A stretch of DNA of 64,000 bases from positions 1 to 64,000 of the forward strand of contig JALHQO010000001.1 of assembly GCA_022841905.1 (NCBI GenBank), written 5' to 3'. Of the stretch, positions 8,359-16,134 are shown piece by piece; positions within the stretch are counted from its first letter, which is position 1; each line of letters starts with the position of its first letter. The translations under genes and the position numbers were made by a program. Source of the DNA: Hyphomonadaceae bacterium (GTDB lineage Bacteria > Pseudomonadota > Alphaproteobacteria > Caulobacterales > Aquidulcibacteraceae). The notes under the pieces were generated by a model that saw nothing but the letters and a program-made list of their open reading frames with translations, was not told the origin of the DNA and made no database searches.

Positions 8359-8568
8359 ATGACGAACCTAAATCTCTTGACGGTCGACGAAGCTGCGGCG
8401 CGGGTGAAAGTCTCCAAGCACACGCTCAACCGCTGGCGCATCACTGGCGAAGGGCCGCCTTTCATCAAGTATGGGCCGCGCTTGGTGCGCCATGCACAAG
8501 AGACGCTCGATGCGTGGGCCGAAGCGCGCCAATGCGGATCCACCAGCGAGTATCAACGCCCGGCGTGA
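8359..8568 (+). CDS. AlpA/excisionase-like helix-turn-helix protein
   Basis: A 69-residue protein with a MerR-like winged helix of the HTH_17/excisionase type: LLTVDEAAARVKVSKHTLNRWR, then a wing with GPPFIKYGPRLVRHAQETLDAW. Such proteins act as excisionases or regulators of integrase genes and bind DNA at attachment sites. Its place in the same element as the integrase supports a recombination directionality role. A short GAGG sequence precedes the ATG. Confidence 0.8.
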   Translation: MTNLNLLTVDEAAARVKVSKHTLNRWRITGEGPPFIKYGPRLVRHAQETLDAWAEARQCGSTSEYQRPA

Positions 8569-8844
8569 TGGTGCTTCAGGACGCCGTCAGCAAACGCGTC
8601 GTGGACCGGGCAAATTCGAAAAGCGATCGAGCGCGCGGATATGTTCCACTGTGGTGGAAGACGGCGGCGCCGACGCTGGAGCGATGCGCCCGCGATCATC
8701 AGCATGCTTCGACAGGAGAGTGCACGCGGTCGACGTTACGCAGAGCGCGACACCAGACAGTGTTGATTAGCGAGGCAGCGCTAAGGCTTCGGAAACCAAA
8801 TCGATCGTTTTCTAGAGACTCGATTCGGTTGTGGGGACGTCCGG

Positions 8845-9186
8845 ATGACTCAGAACGATGCGTTGGCTGCCTTTCTTGGGCCCGAGATATTCGAGCGGCT
8901 CGATTGGACGCGACTGACGCATTCACAGCGTGATGCGATTCTGTCTGTCTTCCGAGTCGGATTAGGCGCCGGTGCGCAGTCTGGCGTGGTTTCGACAATT
9001 GATTGGGTGGCGGCCGACGGCCGCGTGTTGATCTGCGAGGACGGATCACAGTGGCAGGCGCGTGAACGTGACGATGCTGAGCTGATCGAAGACTGGGGCG
9101 CGGGTGCCCTTGTCGCCATAAATCGGCGCCTCGTTTATCGCCTTGATCCCCATCAGGCGGCCGAAGTGGAACTCTTGCGGCTTTAG
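8845..9186 (+). CDS. unknown protein of the integrative element
   Basis: A 113-residue acidic protein that I do not recognise. It starts MTQNDALAAFLGPEIFERLDW, preceded by a GGGGA sequence 7 nt upstream. It has no signal peptide or membrane helix. A central part reads like beta-strands (VVSTIDWVAADGRVLICEDGSQWQA), followed by DDAELIEDWGAGALVAINRRLVYRL. It lies between the excisionase-like gene and the integrase and is probably cargo or a regulator of the element. Confidence 0.5.
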   Translation: MTQNDALAAFLGPEIFERLDWTRLTHSQRDAILSVFRVGLGAGAQSGVVSTIDWVAADGRVLICEDGSQWQARERDDAELIEDWGAGALVAINRRLVYRLDPHQAAEVELLRL

Positions 9187-9254
9187 TCGTTTGCAGCGTG
9201 TCGCTGGCCGGCGGAGTTAACTTTTGGGTAATCGATTCGGCGATGAATCGATGC

Positions 9255-9512
9255 ATGTCCACAACGATGATTCGCGATGAAGATCTCTTGGCCCTGGTCG
9301 ATGAGGTTACCGTTTGGGTTGCGACGCCCGATGCGCCAACCGATTGCTGGTCGCTGCGCGAAGCGGTGTCGTGGGTGATGGCGTGCGAGGAGCGCGCGAA
9401 CGTTACTTTGTTTCGCCCGCCCGGGCGCGACGTGCGCGCCGCGTGGGTGAAGCCTGAGCAAATCCAGCGCCTGGCTGAATTTCTTCGCCCCGCGGACTGC
9501 GATGCCGCCTAG
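9255..9512 (+). CDS. unknown small protein of the integrative element
   Basis: A protein of about 85 residues with no recognised domain and no membrane segment. The frame is open from GTG 9198 and has several possible starts (9198, 9243, 9255, 9267). I chose ATG 9255 (MSTTMIRDEDLLALVDEV) because the predicted helix begins there, but no clear ribosome-binding site decides it. It converges on the integrase gene, leaving a 25-nt gap. Confidence 0.4.
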   Translation: MSTTMIRDEDLLALVDEVTVWVATPDAPTDCWSLREAVSWVMACEERANVTLFRPPGRDVRAAWVKPEQIQRLAEFLRPADCDAA

Positions 9513-9537
9513 ACGCCAGCGTAATCTTGAGCACGGA

Positions 9538-11019
9538 TTATAGGAAATAGTCAGCCGGAAAGCGAAAGTCGGGATCGAGGCCCGCCGTTGCTAGAATGTA
9601 TCCGCTGATTTGCTCTTGCGCCTTTCGCAGCCAGGTCAAGTCAGCGGTCAAATAATCGAAACTGACGTCGCCGCTCAAGCTATGTCCCATCAAGAGCCTG
9701 ATCGCGATCTCGCTGACATAGGCCGATGTCGCAAGGGTTCTGTAGGTGTGGCGAAACACGTGGGGGTGCACACGCGCCTTATCACTGCGCTGGTCAACGT
9801 AGGCCGCCGGCGGACTGAGGCGTTTGAAGTCGAGTTTGTCGACGTGGAGCTGGTCTGAGCCGGGCGTGATGGGCGCGCCGTTACGCGGCCGGGGACCGCG
9901 AATGCTCGGAAAGATGTATGGGTTGTCCGGCAAGGCGAGGTTCTCAGGAAGCTTTGCGAGAAGGAGGGAGTAAGCCGCCTCCGAGAGCGGCAGCCGCAGC
10001 GTCTTGCCTTTCGAAACGACGGTGACGGTCTTTTCTTGATGATCGATCTGCTCGGCGCGCAAGCGCAGCACAGCGCCTTCGCGTAGACCGGTAAGAAGGA
10101 AAACCAGAGCGCCCTTTCGCGACAGTGGCGGCAGCTCTGTTATCTCCGTCCAAAGCGATTTGACTTCGCGCGTGACGAACGCGGCGTCTCGGGGCTCGAC
10201 TTCGTTCATGTCGAAGATTTGCGGGGGCGCGGGCACTTTTCTGGGCAAGGTCTTGTGTGCACGGTTCCAGACCGCGCGCAGGACCCGCATCTGACTGTTG
10301 GCTTCCGAGGCCGTGCGCGCGGTGGTGCGGTCAAAGTGCGTGATCAGCGGGCGGGGATCTTCGGCCAGCTCTTCGAGCGGCGTATCGACGAAATCCTTGA
10401 GCGCGACTTCGATGAGGCGTGTGTATCCCTCGAGTGTCGACGCTGCGAGCGGCTTGCGCTTTTTCTTCGGTTGCGTCCGCGCATCCCTGTAGAGCTGCCA
10501 TGCGACGCGTAGCGTGATTGCGTCTGCTGGCGGGGCATAGAGGGACGGATCAGGTTTGGCGTGTGGATCCAGTCCTGCGCGAAATTCTTGTTTCTTCAGA
10601 ATGGCCGCCGATCGCGCGGCTTTCAGCGACATGCCCGATCCATCGGGAAGCCAGCGGCCGAGCGTCACTTGCACGGATTTATAGCGTCCATCGGGTTGTT
10701 TAATCGAAGCGCCTAGTACGAACGTCAGCGCTGACTTGCCGCGTTGAATGCGCAGTCCGGGAACGCCGCGGCGGCCGCGGTCGGGAAGAGAGTAGTTCGC
10801 TTGCCCGCTCGGCGGTGGCGGCAACCGACCGATAAGCGCTTCGGTGAGCCCTGCATCGAGGTCACGTGAGAGTATCTTGTTTGCACGCAAGTGCAGAGAG
10901 ATCGGAGTGCCGGCGGTGATCAGGTTTTCTTGCAAAATCGATCTCGCCCCAAAACTCGCTAACGGATTCTGGCGGGTTGCTAGGAATTGCCAAAAAAACC
11001 CGCGGCGCCGTCTGGTCAC
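9538..11019 (-). CDS. tyrosine-type site-specific integrase
   Basis: A phage/island integrase of up to 493 residues. The N-terminal part (about 80-165) resembles the arm-binding domain of DUF4102-type integrases (LTFVLGASIKQPDGRYKSVQVTLGRW). The C-terminal catalytic domain has the first Arg in LTGLREGAVLRL, HVFRHTYRT for the His-x-x-Arg box, MGHS for the third His, and a nucleophile Tyr in DVSFDYLTAD. It should insert and excise the element at its attachment sites. GTG 11019 is the longest start; the first 30-40 residues look non-conserved, so the true start may be further in. Confidence 0.88.
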   Translation of the reverse strand: MTRRRRGFFWQFLATRQNPLASFGARSILQENLITAGTPISLHLRANKILSRDLDAGLTEALIGRLPPPPSGQANYSLPDRGRRGVPGLRIQRGKSALTFVLGASIKQPDGRYKSVQVTLGRWLPDGSGMSLKAARSAAILKKQEFRAGLDPHAKPDPSLYAPPADAITLRVAWQLYRDARTQPKKKRKPLAASTLEGYTRLIEVALKDFVDTPLEELAEDPRPLITHFDRTTARTASEANSQMRVLRAVWNRAHKTLPRKVPAPPQIFDMNEVEPRDAAFVTREVKSLWTEITELPPLSRKGALVFLLTGLREGAVLRLRAEQIDHQEKTVTVVSKGKTLRLPLSEAAYSLLLAKLPENLALPDNPYIFPSIRGPRPRNGAPITPGSDQLHVDKLDFKRLSPPAAYVDQRSDKARVHPHVFRHTYRTLATSAYVSEIAIRLLMGHSLSGDVSFDYLTADLTWLRKAQEQISGYILATAGLDPDFRFPADYFL

Positions 11020-11126
11020 GCGTTACAACCCAAAGCACGCCGATGCGTTTTAGGTGTCAGATAACGTTATGGAATATAGCAAGTCGCGATGAGGCCGTGC
11101 AAATTGAAACTACAACCAGAAAGCGA

Positions 11127-11171
11127 CTACGAATCTGGGGGTCAGGAGTTCGAATCTCTTAGGGCGCGCCA
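11127..11171 (+). other. 3' tRNA fragment (arginine-type), likely attachment site
   Basis: The sequence has a T-arm (AGGAG TTCGAAT CTCTT), an acceptor 3' strand AGGGCGC and GCCA, preceded by an anticodon-arm-like stretch. No 5' half (expected GCGCCCT) occurs upstream, so it is a fragment, not a gene. The end pattern is typical of alphaproteobacterial tRNA-Arg. Such 3' fragments mark the distal end of tRNA-integrated elements, and here the fragment sits just beyond the integrase start. Confidence 0.7.
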
Positions 11172-11293
11172 TTTTCCCAGCAGCTGGTCGAGGACAGGGC
11201 TGGACGTCCCTCCGGACAGATCGATTCCCATCGCGGCTTTGGAAAAGCTCGGTTGCGTCTCTATTCTGTGGGGAGCGAGGGAGTGCGTTATCT

Positions 11294-12232
11294 GTGGATG
11301 CAAAAGAGGTCATACCGCCGTTCTTGAGCGTGCGCGTCTTTGAGGCGGCGGCGCGTTCTTTGAGCTTTGCGCGGGCGGCGGAGGAACTTGGCATCACCGC
11401 CGGCGCCGTGAGCCAGCATATCCGCGTGCTCGAGGACTTTGCCGGCCAGCCGCTGTTTCGGCGGTTGGGGCGGGGGGTGGAGCTGACCGATGCCGGCCAA
11501 GCCGCGTTCGCCCATGCCAGCGCCGCGATGGCGGAAATGCTGCAAGCCGGGCGCGCCATGCGCGCCAGTATGCGCGGCCGCCGCATCTCGCTTTCAACCG
11601 CGCCGTCGTTCGCTTCGAAGTGGTTGATCCCGCGCTTGAACCGCTTCCAGGACGCCTATCCTGACGTTGAAGTGCGCATGTCGGCGGACATGACTCTGGT
11701 CGATTTCACCGCCAGCGACATCGATCTCGCCATTCGCTACGGGCCTGGCGGCTATGAGGGGCTCTATTGCGAGCGGCTAATGTCTGAATCGGTCGTGGTA
11801 GTCGGCAGTCCGAGGCTTCTGGCGGGCCGTCCGCCGATCACCAGCGCGGCTGATTTGATCGACTTGCCGCTCATTCATGATGACTCGCCCCAGCGCGATC
11901 CTTCGTGCCCGACCTGGACGATGTGGTTCGCCGCGCGCGGGCAAAAGCGCGACGACGCCGAGCGCGGGCTCCGGTTCAACCAATCGAGCCTGGCGCTCGA
12001 AGCGGCGATGGCGGGCAAGGGTTTGGTGCTGGCCAAGCGCCAGTTGGCGTTACGTGACATTGCCGAGGGCTTGTTGGTGTCACCGCTTGCGGAGGCCGAA
12101 GACCCGGTCGGGTTCGCATATTGGCTGGTTTGGCCGCGCGGACGCCGGTTCGAGCCGGCGCAGGTCGCTTTCCTGGCATGGCTGCGTGAGCAGGTCATGG
12201 AAGGGGACTCGGTGGCCGATCAGACCGCCTGA
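11294..12232 (+). CDS. LysR-family transcriptional regulator (GcvA-like)
   Basis: A 312-residue LysR regulator. The N-terminal winged helix (residues about 8-67) holds SFARAAEELGITAGAVSQHI and FRRLGRGVELTDAG. The effector domain (about 95-300) has the ASDIDLAIRYGPGGYEGL pattern seen in GcvA-type members. It lies 109 nt upstream of cysI on the same strand, so it may control the sulfate cluster, but it looks closer to GcvA than to CysB. The role is an inference from position. Confidence 0.85.
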   Translation: MDAKEVIPPFLSVRVFEAAARSLSFARAAEELGITAGAVSQHIRVLEDFAGQPLFRRLGRGVELTDAGQAAFAHASAAMAEMLQAGRAMRASMRGRRISLSTAPSFASKWLIPRLNRFQDAYPDVEVRMSADMTLVDFTASDIDLAIRYGPGGYEGLYCERLMSESVVVVGSPRLLAGRPPITSAADLIDLPLIHDDSPQRDPSCPTWTMWFAARGQKRDDAERGLRFNQSSLALEAAMAGKGLVLAKRQLALRDIAEGLLVSPLAEAEDPVGFAYWLVWPRGRRFEPAQVAFLAWLREQVMEGDSVADQTA

Positions 12233-12237
12233 GGCCC

Positions 12238-12264
12238 CTAAACACACAGTTTAGCCCAGCGGGC
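12238..12264 (+). promoter_or_regulatory. tandem small hairpins in the leader of the cys operon
   Basis: CTAAAC-acaca-GTTTAG (12238-12254) is followed at once by GCCC-agc-GGGC (12254-12264). They lie between the LysR stop and the cysI start. No T-run follows, so this is not a typical terminator. It could be a leader structure or an operator. Confidence 0.3.
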
Positions 12265-12341
12265 TACCTCGTTCCTTCGCAGGCGCCCACTCTCTGTTCT
12301 CCCTGGGTCCTTCGGCCCGACGTGCCGGGGCCCGCGCCGAT

Positions 12342-13991
12342 ATGTATCGCTACGACGCCGTAGATCGTCTCATCGTCGAAGAGCGCGTGGCGCAATATCG
12401 CGACCAGACGCAGCGTTATCTCGCCGGGCTGATCGACGAAGACGCGTTCAAGCCGCTGCGCCTGCAGAACGGGCTCTACATTCAGCGCTATGCGCCGATG
12501 CTGCGCATCGCCATTCCGTACGGCGTGCTCTCGTCAGCGCAGCTGCGCACGCTGGCTTCGATTTCGCGCCGCTACGATCGCGGCTACGGCCATTTCACCA
12601 CCCGCCAAAACATCCAGTTCAACTGGGTGAAGGTCGAGGAAGTCCCCGACATCTTGGCGGAGCTTGCCGCCATCAGCATGCACGCGATTCAAACCAGCGG
12701 GTCGTGCGTGCGCAATGTGACGACCGACGCGTTTGCTGGCGTGGCGGCGGACGAGATTGTCGATCCGCGCCCGTACTGCGAGCTGATGCGGCAATGGTCG
12801 ACGTTGCACCCCGAGTTCGCGCATTTGCCGCGCAAGTTCAAAGTGGCGTTCAACGGCGCCAAGGAAGATCGCGCTGCGACGCCGGTGCACGATCTGGCGT
12901 TTGATCTTTACCGCGACGATGCGGGCGAGGTGCGTCTGGTTGTGAAGGTCGGTGGCGGACAGGGGCGCACGCCGCGGCTTGCCTCGGTGATCAAGCGTGA
13001 CCTGCACTGGAGCGAGCTGCTGACCTACAGCGAAGCAGTGCTACGCGCCTACAACCGCATCGGCCGGCGCGACAATATCTATAAGGCGCGGATCAAGATC
13101 CTCGTCGAATCTTTGGGCGCTGAAGCGTTCGCGAGCGAAGTCGAAGCCGACTGGGCGCATTTGCGCGGCGGGCCGAACACGCTGACCAGCGAGGCCCTGT
13201 CGCGCGTCGCCGCGCACTTTGACGATCCTACGCTCGACGCGCCGCAAGAGAAGGCGCATCGCTTGGCGATCGCGCCGGGCTTTCGCGCATGGCAGCGGCG
13301 CAACGTCGTCGAACACCGTGATCCGAACTACGCAGCGGTCGTGGTGAGCCTGAAGCGCCAGGACATCGCACCCGGCGACGCCACTACTGACGAAATGGAT
13401 CAGCTTGCGGATCTCGCCGAGCGCTTCAGCTTCGGCGAGATCCGCGTCACCCATCAACAGAATCTGGTGCTGCCGAATGTCTCTCTCGCGCGCTTGCAAG
13501 ATTTGTGGGCCGAACTCGAAGCGCTCAACCTTGGCCGCGCCAATATCGGCTTAGCGTCAGACATCATCTGCTGCCCTGGCGGCGACTTTTGCTCGCTCGC
13601 CAACGCCAAATCGATCCCGCTCTCGGCCGCGATCGCCGCGCAGCTTGCCTCCATCGAAGATGAACTCGACGCGCTGGCGATCAAGGTTTCGGGCTGCATC
13701 AATGCCTGCGCGCATCACCATGTCGGCCATATCGGCGTGCTTGGCGTCGAGAAAGCGGGCGAGGATTGGTATCAAGTGCTCCTCGGCGGCCGCGCCGATG
13801 GCGAAGGCAAGCTGGGCGTGCTGATCGGCAAAGCGGTGCGCGCCGAAGACGTGCCGCTGGTGATCGAACGCTTGGCGCGCCACTATCTGGCGGTGCGCCG
13901 CAGCGGCGAAAGCTTCATCAAAACGGTCGAGCGTTTGGGCGCGGACGCATTCAAAGCGGCGCTGCGCGTCGAAGAAGAGGCCGCGGCATGA
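12342..13991 (+). CDS. cysI: assimilatory sulfite reductase hemoprotein CysI
   Basis: A 549-residue siroheme/[4Fe-4S] reductase that takes sulfite to sulfide with six electrons. It has two ferredoxin-like half domains. The cluster ligands are CCPGGDFC (about 409-416) and SGCINAC (about 448-454). GHFTTRQNIQFNWV near residue 83 is the conserved siroheme-contact region. Nitrite reductases share this layout, but the following cysH, cysDN and cysK genes fix the role as sulfite reduction. No CysJ flavoprotein is encoded here; the fpr gene downstream may supply electrons. The stop overlaps the next start (ATGA). Confidence 0.92.
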   Translation: MYRYDAVDRLIVEERVAQYRDQTQRYLAGLIDEDAFKPLRLQNGLYIQRYAPMLRIAIPYGVLSSAQLRTLASISRRYDRGYGHFTTRQNIQFNWVKVEEVPDILAELAAISMHAIQTSGSCVRNVTTDAFAGVAADEIVDPRPYCELMRQWSTLHPEFAHLPRKFKVAFNGAKEDRAATPVHDLAFDLYRDDAGEVRLVVKVGGGQGRTPRLASVIKRDLHWSELLTYSEAVLRAYNRIGRRDNIYKARIKILVESLGAEAFASEVEADWAHLRGGPNTLTSEALSRVAAHFDDPTLDAPQEKAHRLAIAPGFRAWQRRNVVEHRDPNYAAVVVSLKRQDIAPGDATTDEMDQLADLAERFSFGEIRVTHQQNLVLPNVSLARLQDLWAELEALNLGRANIGLASDIICCPGGDFCSLANAKSIPLSAAIAAQLASIEDELDALAIKVSGCINACAHHHVGHIGVLGVEKAGEDWYQVLLGGRADGEGKLGVLIGKAVRAEDVPLVIERLARHYLAVRRSGESFIKTVERLGADAFKAALRVEEEAAA

Positions 13992-15223
13992 CGCTGCTGC
14001 TCTCGATCGATGCGAACGGCGTGCGGATCAGCGGCGAAGCGGAGGCTCGTCCGGCGCCGCCGCGACCGGTTCCGGCCAATGACGGCCACGGCGATGTGCG
14101 CAAAAAGATTGTGCCGATCGTGCGCCCGCCGGCTGGCCCATCGCAAGCCGAGTGGGAAGGTGGGGCGTGGTTGTCGTTGCAGCAATGGCTCGACGCGCCG
14201 CACGCTGGCGCTGGCGTGTTGCTGCAGCCGGCTGATGATACGCATGCGCTGAAAGATCGCTTGGCTGACCTCGCGATCATTGGCGTTGATTTTCCGCGCA
14301 TCGGCGATGGCCGCGGCTACAGCCATGCATTTTTGCTGCGCCAGCGGCTTGGGTATAGCGGGCCTCTGCGCGCCGTCGGCGCGGTGACGGCTGATCAAGT
14401 CTTTGCGCTTGAGCAAATCGGCTTTGACTCGTTTGCACTGCGCGCCGACCAGGCCGCCGAGCCGACGCTTGCTGCACTCCATACATACTCCGTTCCATAC
14501 CTGACCGCCTTCCGCGATCGCGATGCGGCAGTGTTCGACGCAAAAGTGCGCCTGCTGGAAAAGGCGCTGACTGCAATCGCGCAGCGCCATGAACGCCCGG
14601 CCTTGGCGACGAGCCTTTCCGCCGAAGACATGGTGCTCACGGATGCGATCGCCCGCCTGAAGCTGCCGATTGACGTGTTCACGCTTGATACCGGGCGCCT
14701 CCATGCCGAGACATTGGCGCTCATCGGCGAAACCGAACAACGCTATGGCCTGACGATCGTTCGCCAACAACCGGCGCCAAGCGAGGTCGCCGCCTATGTG
14801 GCGGCGCACGGTGTTGACGGATTCTATAAAGGTCTGGCAGAGCGCAAATTGTGCTGCAGTGTGCGCAAAGTGTTGCCGCTGGATCGTGCGCTTGAAGGCC
14901 GCGATGCGTGGCTCACCGGCCAGCGCCGTGAGCAAGCAACGACGCGCGCCGCTTTGGCGGAATCCGAGCGCGACGCCGAACGCAACATGCAGAAATACAA
15001 CCCGCTGGCGGATTGGAGCTGGGCTGATGTGCTCGCCTACGCGGCGCGGTTCTCGATCCCGATGAGCCCGCTCTATGCGCGCGGCTATGTTTCGATCGGG
15101 TGTGAGCCGTGCACGAAGGCGATCCGGCCGGGCGAAGATCCGCGCGCCGGCCGGTGGTGGTGGGAAAGTCAGGACAGTAAAGAATGCGGCTTGCATACAA
15201 AACCGACGACGACGGGCCAGTGA
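13988..15223 (+). CDS. cysH: DUF934-CysH fusion: APS reductase with N-terminal DUF934 domain
   Basis: A 411-residue protein joining two families that are usually separate. Residues about 1-165 match DUF934 (WLSLQQWLDA, GVLLQPADDTHAL, VDFPRIGDGRGYSHAFLLRQRLGY), a family linked to sulfite reduction. Residues about 170-411 are the thiol-dependent sulfonucleotide reductase: LSAEDMVLTD, FTLDTGRLH, CCSVRKVLPLDRAL (about 291), SIGCEPCTKAI (about 371) and catalytic ECGLH near the C-terminus. The CC and CxxC pairs bind a [4Fe-4S] cluster, the mark of enzymes that reduce APS. ATG 13988 overlaps the cysI stop. The longer open frame starting inside cysI is not used. Confidence 0.88.
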   Translation: MTLLLSIDANGVRISGEAEARPAPPRPVPANDGHGDVRKKIVPIVRPPAGPSQAEWEGGAWLSLQQWLDAPHAGAGVLLQPADDTHALKDRLADLAIIGVDFPRIGDGRGYSHAFLLRQRLGYSGPLRAVGAVTADQVFALEQIGFDSFALRADQAAEPTLAALHTYSVPYLTAFRDRDAAVFDAKVRLLEKALTAIAQRHERPALATSLSAEDMVLTDAIARLKLPIDVFTLDTGRLHAETLALIGETEQRYGLTIVRQQPAPSEVAAYVAAHGVDGFYKGLAERKLCCSVRKVLPLDRALEGRDAWLTGQRREQATTRAALAESERDAERNMQKYNPLADWSWADVLAYAARFSIPMSPLYARGYVSIGCEPCTKAIRPGEDPRAGRWWWESQDSKECGLHTKPTTTGQ

Positions 15224-16134
15224 GCGGCGAGGCGGCGCCCGTCCGCGCGTCGGCGCGGCTCGAGCGGCTTGAGTCGGAGAGCGTCTATATCCTGCGCGAA
15301 CTGGCTGGGTTCGAGCGGCCGGCATTGCTGTTTTCCGGCGGCAAGGATTCCGCCGTGCTGTTGCACCTGGCGATCAAGGCGTTCTCGCCGCAGAAGCCGC
15401 CGTTCAAGCTGCTGCACATCGACACCGGGCACAACTTCCCGGAAGTGCTCGCCTTCCGCGATCTCCGAGCGCGGCAAACTGGCCTCCAACTTATCGTGCG
15501 CGAGGTGGAGGATTCCATCCGCTGCGGTACGGTGCGCCTCAGCCCCGAGAAGAGCCGCAACGCCGCGCAGGCGGTGACGCTGCTGGAAGCGCAGCAGGAG
15601 TTCGAATTCGACGCGCTGATCGGCGGCGCGCGCCGTGATGAGGAGCGCGCGCGCGCGAAGGAGCGTGTGTTCTCGCATCGCGATGCCTTCGGCGCCTGGC
15701 GCCCGCGCGCGCAGCGGCCGGAGCTCTGGGGCCTGTTCAATCGCCACATCGGCGTAGGCGAGCACATGCGCGTGTTTCCGCTATCGAATTGGACCGAGGC
15801 CGATGTCTGGGCCTACATCATCCAAGAGCGGATCGAGTTACCCAGTCTTTATTACGCGCATGAGCGCGATGTCGTGCGCCGCGACGGCTTCCTCTTCCCG
15901 GTGACCTCGCTGACGCCAGCTGCGGATGAAGCCGCTGTTGAACGCATTTCCGTTCGTTTCCGCACCGTGGGCGACATCACCGGCACGTGCCCTGTCGAAA
16001 GCGAGGCGGGCAATGCCGAGCAGGTGCTCGCCGAAACACTCACCGCCACCATTTCCGAACGCGGCGCGACGCGCATGGACGATCGCGCCAACAGCGCGGC
16101 GATGGAGCGGCGCAAGGTCGAGGGCTATTTCTGA
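15184..16134 (+). CDS. cysD: sulfate adenylyltransferase subunit 2 (CysD)
   Basis: An ATP pyrophosphatase-type enzyme that with CysN makes APS from sulfate and ATP. It has the PP-loop SGGKDS, LHIDTGHNFPE, and the CysD-specific NRHIGVGEHMRVFPLSNWTEADVW region and C-terminal RRKVEGYF. The listed ATG gives 316 residues and overlaps cysH by 40 nt. An in-frame GTG at 15220 (304 residues) overlaps the cysH stop as GTGA, the coupling used by its neighbours, and may be the true start. The stop overlaps the cysN start by 1 nt. Confidence 0.92.
   Translation: MRLAYKTDDDGPVSGEAAPVRASARLERLESESVYILRELAGFERPALLFSGGKDSAVLLHLAIKAFSPQKPPFKLLHIDTGHNFPEVLAFRDLRARQTGLQLIVREVEDSIRCGTVRLSPEKSRNAAQAVTLLEAQQEFEFDALIGGARRDEERARAKERVFSHRDAFGAWRPRAQRPELWGLFNRHIGVGEHMRVFPLSNWTEADVWAYIIQERIELPSLYYAHERDVVRRDGFLFPVTSLTPAADEAAVERISVRFRTVGDITGTCPVESEAGNAEQVLAETLTATISERGATRMDDRANSAAMERRKVEGYF

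Larger units (their letters stand above)
7538..11171. mobile_element. small integrative element or remnant
   Basis: Between tRNA-Val and a 3' tRNA fragment lie an excisionase-like HTH gene, two unknown small genes and a tyrosine integrase facing inward. The GC is patchier here and gene density is low, unlike the compact flanks. The right end is marked by the tRNA fragment ending at 11171. The left end is uncertain: the fragment does not match tRNA-Val. An imperfect copy of its end may lie at 8114-8136 (TTCGCTTCTTAGGGGAAGCC against TTCGAATCTCTTAGGGCGCG). Confidence 0.55.

Noticed and set aside
12233-12341. SAM-II type riboswitch before cysI
   Set aside because: The leader has two tandem hairpins but no match to the SAM-II core. 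They are recorded only as hairpins.
13883-15325. 480-codon minus-strand frame
   Set aside because: It is the shadow of the DUF934-CysH fusion, whose plus-strand motifs are unambiguous.
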